Assembly (NCBI GenBank): GCA_030824295.1
Contig: JAVBYA010000154.1
Span: 1-6,655 of the forward strand
DNA length: 6,655 nucleotides
Source: Bacteroidota bacterium
GTDB lineage: Bacteria > Bacteroidota > Ignavibacteria > UBA10030 > UBA8401
Reading direction: 5' to 3'
This document shows positions 1 through 6,586 of this stretch, piece by piece. How positions within the stretch are numbered: position 1 is the stretch's first letter; each line of letters starts with the position of its first letter. The notes beneath the pieces were generated by a model. It saw only the letters and a program-made list of their open reading frames with translations. It was not told the DNA's origin and made no database searches. The translations under genes and the position numbers were made by a program.

Positions 1-1
1 A

Positions 2-982
2 CGCTGGCTGAGCGCGGTGAATGCTATCCAACTGCTGAAGGACCATTCGCCGATCGAACAGCTTCCGGAGCATGTCCTGCTTCCGGATCCGCGGAAGCAA
101 TCGCTCGTGAACATCAGCGGAGCGTTCCCTCAGAATGCGCAGAAAGTGGATGTGATCTTCCCGGTCATCCACGGCACATTCGGTGAGGATGGGACGATCC
201 AGGGATTGTTCGAACTGGCCGATCTTCCGTATGTGGGAGCAGGCGTGCTGGGGTCTGCGGTAGGCATGGACAAAGTGATCGCGAAACAGCTGCTCGAGCA
301 AGCCGGGATCCCGGTCACGAAAGGGATCTCATTCCTCTCGTCGCAATTCGCTTCCCGGTCCAAACAGCTCATTGCAGAGATCGAACGAAAATTGAAATAC
401 CCATGCTTCGTGAAACCGCCCAATCAAGGTTCGAGTGTCGGCATCAGCAAGGCGCATGACCGGAAGGAACTTGTCGCCGCCATTCAGCTGGCAACGGAGT
501 ACGACCGGAAGGTGCTGGTGGAGAAAGCGGTGAAACAGCCGCGCGAGATCGAGCTGAGCGTGATGGGGAACGATGAGCCGATCGTCTCGCTGCCGGGGGA
601 GATCGTCCCGTCCAACGAGTTCTATGATTATAACGCCAAGTATGTGGACGGCAAGTCTGCCGCTTATATTCCCGCCAAACTGCCGAAACCGCTCATCAAA
701 AAACTGCAGGCATGTGCGCTGAAAGCGTACGGCGTGCTGGACTGTGCCGGTATGGCGCGGGTCGATTTCCTCGTCCAGAAGAACGGCACATTCTACCTGA
801 ACGAGATCAACACCATCCCGGGGTTCACCTCCATCAGCATGTATCCCAAAATGTGGGAAGCGAGCGGCATCCCGTACAGCGAGGTGCTGGACAAACTGAT
901 CGGGTATGCCGTGGAGCGGTACGAACAGAAGAAGAAGCTCAAGACATTCTATACACCGGACACTGATTGGTACAAAGAATAA
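2..982 (+). CDS. ddl: D-alanine--D-alanine ligase, C-terminal part (5' end outside window)
   Basis: This ATP-grasp ligase joins two D-alanines for the peptidoglycan precursor UDP-MurNAc-pentapeptide, in the cytoplasm. The frame is open to the window edge and its first residues (RWLSA) fit the 'GRWL' segment some 40-50 residues into normal Ddl proteins. The GTG at 17 is therefore probably internal, and the N-terminal glycine-rich motif with the catalytic Glu lies outside. Counting from that GTG codon as residue 1, I see the first Ddl signature HGTFGEDGTIQG at 52-63, the ATP-loop KPPNQGSSVGISK at 133-145, the omega-loop segment FYDYNAKY at 202-209, and the second signature NEINTIPGF at 262-270 followed by the SMYPKMW segment. 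The Tyr ending FYDYNAKY matches Tyr216 of E. coli DdlB, which favours D-Ala-D-Ala over the D-lactate ligases (VanA type). Its TAA shares one base with the next gene's ATG. The family call is very secure; the true start cannot be seen. Confidence 0.96.
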   Translation, partial: RWLSAVNAIQLLKDHSPIEQLPEHVLLPDPRKQSLVNISGAFPQNAQKVDVIFPVIHGTFGEDGTIQGLFELADLPYVGAGVLGSAVGMDKVIAKQLLEQAGIPVTKGISFLSSQFASRSKQLIAEIERKLKYPCFVKPPNQGSSVGISKAHDRKELVAAIQLATEYDRKVLVEKAVKQPREIELSVMGNDEPIVSLPGEIVPSNEFYDYNAKYVDGKSAAYIPAKLPKPLIKKLQACALKAYGVLDCAGMARVDFLVQKNGTFYLNEINTIPGFTSISMYPKMWEASGIPYSEVLDKLIGYAVERYEQKKKLKTFYTPDTDWYKE

Positions 983-1854
983 TGATCACCAAAGACTTCC
1001 TGTCCAAGATCCCTATCTTCAAATTCCTGCCGGAGGACGACCATGCGTCCCTCACCAGTCTCTGGAAAGAGCGGACGATGAAGGAAGGAGAGACGCTCTT
1101 CCGGAAAGGGGAGCCGGGCTCCTCCATGTTCGTCATTGAAGAAGGGGAGATGGAGATCGTCCTGCCGGTCGATCCGCCGGTGAACGAGGTGCAGCTCTCC
1201 GTGCTGCGCGAAGGGGAATTCTTCGGAGAGCTCTCACTCTTTGCTGATACGCCACGCACGGCGACCGCCCGCGCCAAGTCCGGGATGAAACTGGTCGAGA
1301 TGCAGCGGGGCGATTTCATCACCTTTATGATGGAGCGTCCCTCCGTCGGCATCTCCATGCTGAGCGAGCTGGCAAAACGGCTCCAGATGACCAATGAACT
1401 CATCTCCAATCTTGCATCGAAAAATCCCAATGAAGAGATCGAAGAGAAACTGACCTTCGGCGACCGGATCGCGGACAGGATCGCGGAGTTCGGCGGAAGC
1501 TGGAAGTTCATCATTTCGTTCGGCGTGTTCATGGCGTTCTGGATCGGCATCAATGTGATCCAATTCCTGATGCAGCCGTTCGACCCGTATCCCTTCACCT
1601 TCCTGAACCTGATGCTCTCCACCGTCGCAGCGCTTCAGGCACCCGTCATCATGATGAGCCAGAACCGCGCGCAGAAGAAGGACCGTCTGAAAGCGGACCT
1701 CGATTACCAGGTGAACGTGAAGTCCGAACTGATGCTGCAGCAGATGCACCAGAAGATGGACCGGCTGATGGACGAGGAACTGGCGCACGTGCACCGTGAG
1801 CTTCAAACGATACGGGCAGTGAAACCGAAGAAGAGCACCTCCGCAAAGAAATGA
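982..1854 (+). CDS. cyclic-nucleotide-binding domain fused to a DUF1003 membrane protein
   Basis: This is a 290-residue protein with two recognisable parts. Residues about 10-135 form a CRP/PKA-like cyclic nucleotide-binding domain. Its phosphate-binding cassette at 81-98 keeps the FGE (Glu83) and PRTA (Arg92) residues that normally hold the ribose and cyclic phosphate, so ligand binding is plausible. Residues about 155-250 match DUF1003: FGDRIADRIAEFGGSW, then two membrane helices at about 175-197 and 205-225 separated by PFDPYPF, then the MMSQNRAQKKDR segment. The tail to about 277 is a Gln/Met/Glu-rich probable coiled coil, followed by a Lys-rich end. There is no DNA-binding HTH, so it is not a CRP-type regulator. 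I chose ATG 982 over the in-frame TTG at 967 because it overlaps the ddl stop (TAATG) and begins MITKDFLSKIPIF, a typical start of this domain. The role of DUF1003 is unknown; a membrane sensor or cNMP-gated function is inference. Confidence 0.88.
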   Translation: MITKDFLSKIPIFKFLPEDDHASLTSLWKERTMKEGETLFRKGEPGSSMFVIEEGEMEIVLPVDPPVNEVQLSVLREGEFFGELSLFADTPRTATARAKSGMKLVEMQRGDFITFMMERPSVGISMLSELAKRLQMTNELISNLASKNPNEEIEEKLTFGDRIADRIAEFGGSWKFIISFGVFMAFWIGINVIQFLMQPFDPYPFTFLNLMLSTVAALQAPVIMMSQNRAQKKDRLKADLDYQVNVKSELMLQQMHQKMDRLMDEELAHVHRELQTIRAVKPKKSTSAKK

Positions 1855-2927
1855 CCCTCAAACGCCCGTATATCATCGCCGGTGTCTGGTGTGTGCTGGG
1901 ACTCATCTACTCCGGTCAGTCGTTCTTTTATTCTCTCAGCGTGGGGCGCGAATATCTCTGGCAGCGCTCCTTCTTCCATTCGTTCGTTTTCTGTTTGGAA
2001 TGGGCACTCCTGACGCCGCTCGTCCTTCGGCTGACCGAGCGGTTCCGTCTCGATGCCGACACCTTTCTCCGGAACATCCTCATCCACGTCCTGCTCGGGT
2101 TCACCATTGCGTTCGCACAGCATACGCTCTATACGTACATCACCACGTATGTGGACAATGGATTCGTCCTGGACCGTTCATTCATGCAGCTGTTGCCCTC
2201 CCTTGTCGGCTATGTGGAATACGGCGTTCTGATGTACTGGTCCATCGTGTTCGTGCATCATGCGGTCGGATATTACCGCCGGTATCAGGGCGAGCAGCAG
2301 ACCGCCGCTGCGCTCCGGTCGCAGCTGGCCGAAGCGCAATTGCAGTCGTTGAAGATGCAGCTGCAGCCGCACTTCCTCTTCAATACGCTCAATGCCATTT
2401 CCGTCCTGGTCAAGAAAGAACCGGCCCTCGCGCAGACGATGATCGTCCGGCTGAGCGACTGCCTCCGCATGACGCTGGAGCGCGGCACGACCAATGAAGT
2501 GACGCTGGAGCAGGAGCTGGAGTTCCTGAACGCGTATCTCTCCATAGAACAGGTCCGCTTCGGTGACCGGCTGACGGTGAGCATGTCCATCGCTGATGAG
2601 GCATTGCCGCAGTATGTGCCGACCTTCATCCTTCAGCCGCTCGCAGAGAATTCCATCCGTCACGGTATCGCGAAACGGTCCGGCGAAGGGACCATCCATA
2701 TCGTTGCGGCGGTCCGTTCCGGCATGCTTATGCTGGAAGTGCAGGATGGCGCTGCGCGGCGCAGGAAGACCGCCGGCGTTGTGGAAGGATTCGGTGTGGG
2801 GTTGGCGAACACACAGCAGCGGTTGCAGCAGTTGTACGGCACCGGTGCCACGTTCACTTTTGCGGAGAACGAGAAGAATGGTCACACTGTCACGATCGGT
2901 ATCCCGCTGAACGTCCATGGCTCGTGA
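1851..2927 (+). CDS. LytS/AlgZ-type sensor histidine kinase (His_kinase family), four membrane helices
   Basis: This 358-residue protein is the sensor half of a two-component system and should phosphorylate the regulator encoded next. Four hydrophobic segments at about 7-28, 42-61, 73-97 and 111-140 form the membrane domain; I recognise no named sensor fold. A short coiled linker (about 143-168) leads to the family signature MQLQPHFLFNTLN, with His174 as the expected phosphoacceptor. The HATPase domain has its N-box at LAENSIRHG (Asn267) and a glycine-rich lid at GFGVGLANTQQRL (313-325). The G1 box is unusual: the usual DNGPG-like motif reads DGAARRRK here (Asp299 kept, the following Asn and Gly pattern lost). 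The ATG overlaps the previous stop by four bases (ATGA) and no strong Shine-Dalgarno is visible, which fits translational coupling. The family is certain; the signal sensed is unknown. Confidence 0.94.
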   Translation: MTLKRPYIIAGVWCVLGLIYSGQSFFYSLSVGREYLWQRSFFHSFVFCLEWALLTPLVLRLTERFRLDADTFLRNILIHVLLGFTIAFAQHTLYTYITTYVDNGFVLDRSFMQLLPSLVGYVEYGVLMYWSIVFVHHAVGYYRRYQGEQQTAAALRSQLAEAQLQSLKMQLQPHFLFNTLNAISVLVKKEPALAQTMIVRLSDCLRMTLERGTTNEVTLEQELEFLNAYLSIEQVRFGDRLTVSMSIADEALPQYVPTFILQPLAENSIRHGIAKRSGEGTIHIVAAVRSGMLMLEVQDGAARRRKTAGVVEGFGVGLANTQQRLQQLYGTGATFTFAENEKNGHTVTIGIPLNVHGS

Positions 2928-3684
2928 ACGCTCCATATCCGTGATGATCGTGGATGATGAGCCGCTGGCCCGTCACGGACTCCGTGCGGTGCTCTCCGGC
3001 GTTCCGGACCTTTCCATCATCGCAGAGGCGTCGGACGGGGAAGAGGCGCTCTCATCAGTGATGGAGCATCGACCCGATGTTCTCTTCCTGGACATCCAGA
3101 TGCCGGAGATGGACGGGTTCGATCTGCTCGGTTCCCTTCCGCCTGATGCGATGCCGATGGTAGTGTTCGTCACTGCGTACGATGAGTTCGCAGTGAAGGC
3201 CTTCGATACCCGAGCTCTGGATTATATCCTGAAGCCGTTCGATGCTGAACGCATCCATACAGCGCTGCACCGCATCCGCGAGATGCTCCTCTTGAAGGAA
3301 CAGGCGGAATATTCACGGAAGATCGAGGAGATCGTCCGGACACTCCGCCCGGCGCGGAAGTTCCTGGAACGGGTGATGGTCCGGAACGGAGGGAAGATCC
3401 ACTTCGTGCCGGTCGGCGACATCCTCTGGTGTGAAGCGGCCGCTGATTATCTGCAGCTCCATACTGTTTCGGGAGTGCATACCATCCGAATGACCATCGG
3501 AGCGTTCGAAGAAGATCTTGACCCGGCACAGTTCGTCCGGATCCATCGTTCCACCATCGTCCGCCTCGGCGCCATACGGGAACTCCGCCCGGGAACGCAT
3601 GGGGATTATACCGCATTGCTGGTGCAGGGGACCGAACTTTCCGTCAGCCGTTCCTATAAAGAACGCATCGAGCGTCTCCTCTAA
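2917..3684 (+). CDS. LytTR-family response regulator (receiver plus LytTR DNA-binding domain)
   Basis: This 255-residue regulator is the natural partner of the kinase just upstream. The receiver domain (about 7-122) has all the expected residues: the acidic pair Asp13/Asp14 in IVDDEPLAR, phosphoacceptor Asp59 in FLDIQMPEMDG, Thr86 in VFVTAYDE, and Lys106 in YILKPFDAER. A helical linker (about 123-145) joins it to a LytTR DNA-binding domain (about 150-255). Landmarks there are VRNGGKIHFVPVGDILWCEA, then FVRIHRSTIVRL, then HGDYTALL, then LSVSRSYKERI. The start overlaps the kinase's end by 11 bases and has no clear Shine-Dalgarno, again pointing to coupled translation. LytTR regulators usually bind pairs of short direct repeats upstream of genes for cell wall, secreted or adhesion functions. 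The targets here are unknown, though the secreted-protein gene after it is an obvious candidate. No terminator is apparent after the stop. Confidence 0.95.
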   Translation: MARERSISVMIVDDEPLARHGLRAVLSGVPDLSIIAEASDGEEALSSVMEHRPDVLFLDIQMPEMDGFDLLGSLPPDAMPMVVFVTAYDEFAVKAFDTRALDYILKPFDAERIHTALHRIREMLLLKEQAEYSRKIEEIVRTLRPARKFLERVMVRNGGKIHFVPVGDILWCEAAADYLQLHTVSGVHTIRMTIGAFEEDLDPAQFVRIHRSTIVRLGAIRELRPGTHGDYTALLVQGTELSVSRSYKERIERLL

Positions 3685-3785
3685 CATTCGTCGTTCCGGA
3701 CCGCAATTCATCCCTTTCCAACTCCCGTTCATCGCAAATTCGTTCATTCCGCCCCTTGTTTCGCGTATGTTTCCTCCACACCAAT

Positions 3786-3791
3786 AGGAGG
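3786..3791 (+). promoter_or_regulatory. strong Shine-Dalgarno sequence of the secreted FG-GAP protein gene
   Basis: A perfect AGGAGG lies four bases before ATG 3796 and settles that start. It contrasts with the overlapping genes upstream, which lack a clear site and probably rely on coupling. The 111-base gap from 3685 to 3795 is otherwise pyrimidine-rich and shows no convincing terminator or promoter by eye. Confidence 0.85.
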
Positions 3792-3795
3792 AACT

Positions 3796-6090
3796 ATGAT
3801 CCGCACCATCGCTTTCCTGCTCATGCTCTCGCTGAGCGCCCAGGCTCAATATTTCACCAAAGTGACCACCGGTCCGCAGTCCAATGACGGCGGCGATTCC
3901 CGGAGCGTCAACTGGATCGACACCGATAAGGACGGCGATCTGGACCTCTTCATCTCCAACGGACCGGCGGCGAAGGCGAACAATTTCCTCTATATGAACA
4001 ATGGGGACGGCACCTTCACCAAGAACACGACCGCCTCGGTCGTGAACGACCCCGGAAGTTATGACGGCAGCACCTGGGCTGATTTTGATAACGATGGACA
4101 CATCGACGTCTATACCGCTACGTGGTACGGTCAGACGAACAGTCTGCACCGCCAGTACGGCGGGGACTTTCAGAAGGTGATCCACGGTGACATCGCCACG
4201 GACAAGACCTATTCCGAGACCGCCAGCTGGGGGGATTATGACAATGACGGTGATGTCGATCTGTATCTGGCGAACAGCGCAGTGAACAAGGCGAACATCC
4301 TCTATACGAACAACGGCAACGGAACCTTTTCCAAGGTCGTTACCGGACCGATCGTATCGTACGAAGCCACGTCGCGCAGTGTCGATTGGTTCGACTATGA
4401 CAATGACAACGACCTCGACCTCTTCGTGGCGAACGAAGGGGGAGAGAACAATCTGCTCTTCCGCAACGACGGGAATGGCGTGTTCGTCCGCATCACCGCC
4501 GGCGCCGTGGTGACGGACGGCGGCGATTCGTTCGGCAGCAGTGTGGGCGATATCGACAATGACGGCGATATGGACATCTTCGTAACGAATCACGGCAACA
4601 CCGCATCATTCCTGTACCGGAACAACGGCAACAGCACCTTTACCAGGATCATGACCGGTACGGCTGCAACGCGCACCGGGTATGCGGTGGGAAGTGCGTT
4701 CGGGGACCTTGACAATGACGGTGATCTGGATCTGATGGTCGCCAATGCTTTTGCAGGAACGTCGGCAGTGCCCAATTCACTCTATCTCAATGACGGGACA
4801 GGTATCTTCTCCGCCATCGATACCGGTATCGTATCGACCGATGTCGGCTGGTCGTACGGTGTGGCGTTCGGCGATTATGACCGGGACGGCGACCTGGATA
4901 TAGCGACCGCGAACTGTTTCGGTGCCAATCAGAACAATGCGCTCTACCGCAACATGGGGAACGGCAACGCGTGGCTCACGGTGAAAGCGAATGGCACGGT
5001 CTCCAACAAGTCCGCCATCGGTGCGGTCATCCGGGTGAAAGCGACCATCAACGGTTCGTCGGTCTGGCAGTACCGTATGATCGCAGGACAGTCCGGTTAC
5101 TGCGGACAGAATCTTGAAGCGCATTTCGGTCTGCGTGATGCGACCATCATCGACTCTCTGGTCGTCCGCTTCCCGTCCGGCATCACTGTGGTGAGGACCA
5201 ATGTCGCGGTGCGGCAAGTACAGACCGTCGACGAACCGGTCCCGGCCGGATATCTCCGCGGGTCGTGGATCGCCGATACATTGCAGGGACGCGTTCCGCT
5301 GACCGTGCAGTTCACCAACACTTCTGTTGCCGATGCCGGGTTGTCCGTGCAGTGGCAGTGGGATGTGAACGGGGACGGTGTGAATGACGCAGCGACGAAG
5401 GATGCATCGTTCACCTATGCGGCGGCAGACACGTATTCCGTCCGTCTTATCGCGTCGAACGGAACAACGACCGATACACTCCGCTCCAAGGATGCTGTGC
5501 TGGTGCTGCGTCCGATCACGTCGCCGGTCTTCCTGTCTGCGATCCCGTTCGTCAATGATACCACCATCGCGAAGAACGGCAAAGTGCAGTTCAGCGTGAA
5601 TGTGCTCGATACGTCCGATTCACCGGTCACATACTCCTGGAGCAGGAACAGCACCGTTCAGGCATCGGTGACCAATACGTATCAGTACACATCGGTCGCC
5701 ATTCTTCCTGCGCCGCGCGTCGATACGTTCCGCGTCACGGTCAGCAACGCATTCCGTACGGTGCAGAAACTCTGGCTTGTCCGCGTTGCCAATACCACGG
5801 TGAGCGTCGGAGAAGAGCCGCTGGTTCCGCAGTACCGGCTGGCGCAGAATTATCCGAATCCGTTCAATCCTTCCACAACGATCGCGTTCCAGGTGCCGCA
5901 GGCAATGCGCGTCTCCCTGAAGCTGTTCGATTCCATCGGCCGCGAGATCCGCACATTGGCGGACCGCACCTTCGAAGCGGGTGACCATGCGGTGGATGTG
6001 GACATGTCCGGCATGACCAGCGGCGTGTATCTGTACCGGATGACGAGCGGTGCGTTCGTTGAAACGCGGAAGATGATCGTCACAAAGTAG
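3796..6090 (+). CDS. secreted FG-GAP/VCBS repeat protein with ASPIC/UnbV-like, PKD and type IX sorting domains
   Basis: This 764-residue protein should be exported and anchored or released through the type IX secretion system. A signal peptide (1-17, probable cleavage after AQA) is followed by seven calcium-loop repeats of the form DxDxDGDxD. They start at about residues 42, 96, 147, 200, 252, 304 and 360, a spacing of 51-56 residues, as expected for a seven-bladed FG-GAP/VCBS propeller. Loop 4 (DYDNDNDLD) has Asn in place of the usual Gly. Residues about 388-478 resemble the ASPIC/UnbV domain (NAWLTVKANG, then SAIGAVIRVKA, then HFGLRDA and VVRFPSG). A PKD domain follows at about 488-571 with an extra calcium-like DVNGDGVND loop (523-531), then an Ig-like segment (about 575-667). 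The end is a type IX sorting domain (680-764: QNYPNPFNPSTT, then VSLKLFDSIGREIRTL, then SGVYLYRM). The ligand is unknown; such proteins are often surface adhesins or structural proteins. It appears to be a single-gene unit. Confidence 0.93.
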   Translation: MIRTIAFLLMLSLSAQAQYFTKVTTGPQSNDGGDSRSVNWIDTDKDGDLDLFISNGPAAKANNFLYMNNGDGTFTKNTTASVVNDPGSYDGSTWADFDNDGHIDVYTATWYGQTNSLHRQYGGDFQKVIHGDIATDKTYSETASWGDYDNDGDVDLYLANSAVNKANILYTNNGNGTFSKVVTGPIVSYEATSRSVDWFDYDNDNDLDLFVANEGGENNLLFRNDGNGVFVRITAGAVVTDGGDSFGSSVGDIDNDGDMDIFVTNHGNTASFLYRNNGNSTFTRIMTGTAATRTGYAVGSAFGDLDNDGDLDLMVANAFAGTSAVPNSLYLNDGTGIFSAIDTGIVSTDVGWSYGVAFGDYDRDGDLDIATANCFGANQNNALYRNMGNGNAWLTVKANGTVSNKSAIGAVIRVKATINGSSVWQYRMIAGQSGYCGQNLEAHFGLRDATIIDSLVVRFPSGITVVRTNVAVRQVQTVDEPVPAGYLRGSWIADTLQGRVPLTVQFTNTSVADAGLSVQWQWDVNGDGVNDAATKDASFTYAAADTYSVRLIASNGTTTDTLRSKDAVLVLRPITSPVFLSAIPFVNDTTIAKNGKVQFSVNVLDTSDSPVTYSWSRNSTVQASVTNTYQYTSVAILPAPRVDTFRVTVSNAFRTVQKLWLVRVANTTVSVGEEPLVPQYRLAQNYPNPFNPSTTIAFQVPQAMRVSLKLFDSIGREIRTLADRTFEAGDHAVDVDMSGMTSGVYLYRMTSGAFVETRKMIVTK

Positions 6091-6116
6091 CATCACCCTC
6101 AAAACCGATCGTGATG
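6091..6116 (+). other. small hairpin directly after the stop codon
   Basis: CATCAC at 6091-6096 pairs perfectly with GTGATG at 6111-6116 across a 14-base loop. It begins at the first base after the TAG stop and abuts the larger terminator hairpin without a gap, so the two stems could stack. It may help protect or end the transcript; it is too weak to be a terminator alone. Confidence 0.45.
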
Positions 6117-6170
6117 CCCTGAACACCGGCCATAGTTCACCATGTGCCGGTGTTTCAGGGGATTTGTTGT
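6117..6170 (+). terminator. intrinsic terminator of the FG-GAP protein gene
   Basis: CCCTGAACACCGGC (6117-6130) pairs with GCCGGTGTTTCAGGG (6146-6160), giving a 14-base-pair G+C-rich stem with one bulged T. A 15-base loop can close further through CAT/ATG. The 3' side runs into the T-rich tract ATTTGTTGTT (6162-6171), the expected layout for a Rho-independent terminator on the + strand. The tract is interrupted by G, so efficiency is uncertain. Its last bases overlap the start of the first 59-base repeat. Confidence 0.78.
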
Positions 6171-6226
6171 TGACCGAATCTCCAGATTCGGTCTATAGAT
6201 TTCGTGAACGCCGAACATGCCCAGCC
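6168..6226 (+). repeat. 59-base palindrome-bearing direct repeat, copy 1
   Basis: This copy begins TGTTGACCGAATC and ends CCCAGCC. The first 31 bases are identical to copy 2, and 51 of 59 bases match overall without gaps. At its core (6172-6193) is a perfect inverted repeat, GACCGAATCT and AGATTCGGTC with CC between. As RNA it would form a nine-pair stem with a UCCA loop. Position between a terminator and the next gene, small size and the palindrome resemble REP-type dispersed elements. An operator is the alternative. The repeat itself is certain; its class is not. Confidence 0.85.
6170..6199 (+). promoter_or_regulatory. possible promoter with operator-like palindrome, copy 1
   Basis: TTGACC (6170-6175) and TATAGA (6194-6199) are separated by 18 bases and resemble sigma-70 -35 and -10 boxes. 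The palindrome starts inside the -35-like box and fills the spacer, as a repressor operator would. Against it, the main sigma factor of Bacteroidota usually prefers a different -7 motif and there is no gene directly after it. Treat as a weak alternative to a REP-like repeat. Confidence 0.22.
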
Positions 6227-6248
6227 AGTCTGTCTACCCATTCCCTCA

Positions 6249-6307
6249 TGTTGACCGAATCTCCAGATTCGGTCTATAGTATTTGTGAACGCAGAAAAAA
6301 TCCAGCC
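6249..6307 (+). repeat. 59-base palindrome-bearing direct repeat, copy 2
   Basis: This second copy lies exactly 81 bases downstream of copy 1 in the same orientation, with its perfect palindrome at 6253-6274. All eight differences from copy 1 fall in the 3' half, after TATAG; the palindrome and the bases flanking it are unchanged. Selective conservation of the first 31 bases suggests that is the functional part. The 22 bases between the copies (6227-6248) show no obvious structure. Confidence 0.85.
6251..6280 (+). promoter_or_regulatory. possible promoter with operator-like palindrome, copy 2
   Basis: Same arrangement as copy 1: TTGACC (6251-6256), an 18-base spacer made of the palindrome, then TATAGT (6275-6280), which is closer to the TATAAT consensus. 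If used, it would read towards the partial gene at 6625, more than 300 bases away. Weak support only. Confidence 0.25.
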
Positions 6308-6402
6308 CTGCCGCCCTCGCCACCAGGAGCAGCCGCCCCTTCCGGGACATTCCAGCCTCCGTAACCAATTGTTTCCCAACATAAGCAATAACCGGACCAT
6401 CC

Positions 6403-6439
6403 CCTCCTAAAACAGCTATAATATCATTGCTGTTAGAGG
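6403..6439. repeat. imperfect inverted repeat around a TATAAT-containing loop
   Basis: AACAGC (6411-6416) pairs with GCTGTT (6429-6434) around a 12-base A+T-rich loop that starts TATAAT. Allowing bulges, CCTCCT outside pairs partly with AGAGG. It may be a hairpin, an operator over a -10-like box, or chance; no good -35 box precedes it. Confidence 0.35.
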
Positions 6440-6547
6440 TATTTATCTTGTCCGTTCAATTGCTCCCTGTACCAGAATGAAGTACATTATGCGAAAAAAG
6501 AGGCGGATCCGTTCTCTATCTTAAAAGAGATTCGCTCGATAAGTCTT

Positions 6548-6574
6548 CATAATATCCGCAATGCCAATATTATG
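6548..6574. repeat. perfect 8-base inverted repeat
   Basis: CATAATAT (6548-6555) and ATATTATG (6567-6574) are exact reverse complements with an 11-base spacer. It lies about 50 bases before the partial gene at 6625 and could be an operator or a leader hairpin; in A+T-rich DNA chance is a real alternative. Confidence 0.4.
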
Positions 6575-6575
6575 C

Positions 6576-6586
6576 AGAGTTACTCT
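6576..6586. repeat. short palindrome AGAGT-T-ACTCT
   Basis: Five-base arms around a single T, one base after the previous inverted repeat and 38 bases before the start codon at 6625. The close pairing of two palindromes upstream of a gene is compatible with a regulator binding site, but the sequence is short. Confidence 0.3.

Noticed and set aside
17..19. GTG as the start codon of the ddl gene
   Set aside because: The frame is open upstream, residues before it match Ddl proteins, and the family needs an N-terminal motif missing from a product starting here.
939..1622. Open frame on the - strand opposite the cNMP/DUF1003 gene, 227 codons
   Set aside because: Shadow of a clearly recognisable + strand protein; Ser/Arg-rich product with no domain and no ribosome binding site seen.
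2178..2936. Open frame on the - strand opposite the histidine kinase gene, 252 codons
   Set aside because: Antisense to a well-conserved kinase; the Arg/Gln/His-rich composition is typical of a shadow frame in G+C-rich DNA.
3766..3773. TATGTTTC, resembling the Bacteroidota -7 promoter motif TAnnTTTG, before the secreted-protein gene
   Set aside because: The last base does not match and I saw no -33 TTG at the right distance. A promoter must exist in or before this gap, but I cannot place it.
3313..4593. Long open frame on the - strand, 426 codons, spanning two + strand genes and the gap between them
   Set aside because: It is antisense to the LytTR gene and to the Asp-rich FG-GAP repeats, whose GAT/GAC codons read as Val/Ile on the other strand and suppress stops. 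The product is a low-complexity 'VIVI' pattern with no family features.
6168..6307. CRISPR array
   Set aside because: Only two units, with one 22-base gap of the wrong length, diverged repeat ends and no cas genes in the window.
6155..6400. Open frame on the - strand, 81 codons, with a repeated peptide SAFTxxIDRIWRFGQ and AGGAGG upstream
   Set aside because: The peptide repeat is simply the 59-base DNA repeat read in frame, since 81 bases is 27 codons. The AGGAGG is only two bases from the ATG, and the frame covers the terminator stem. The + strand gives an equally 'repeated' peptide (TESPDSVY).
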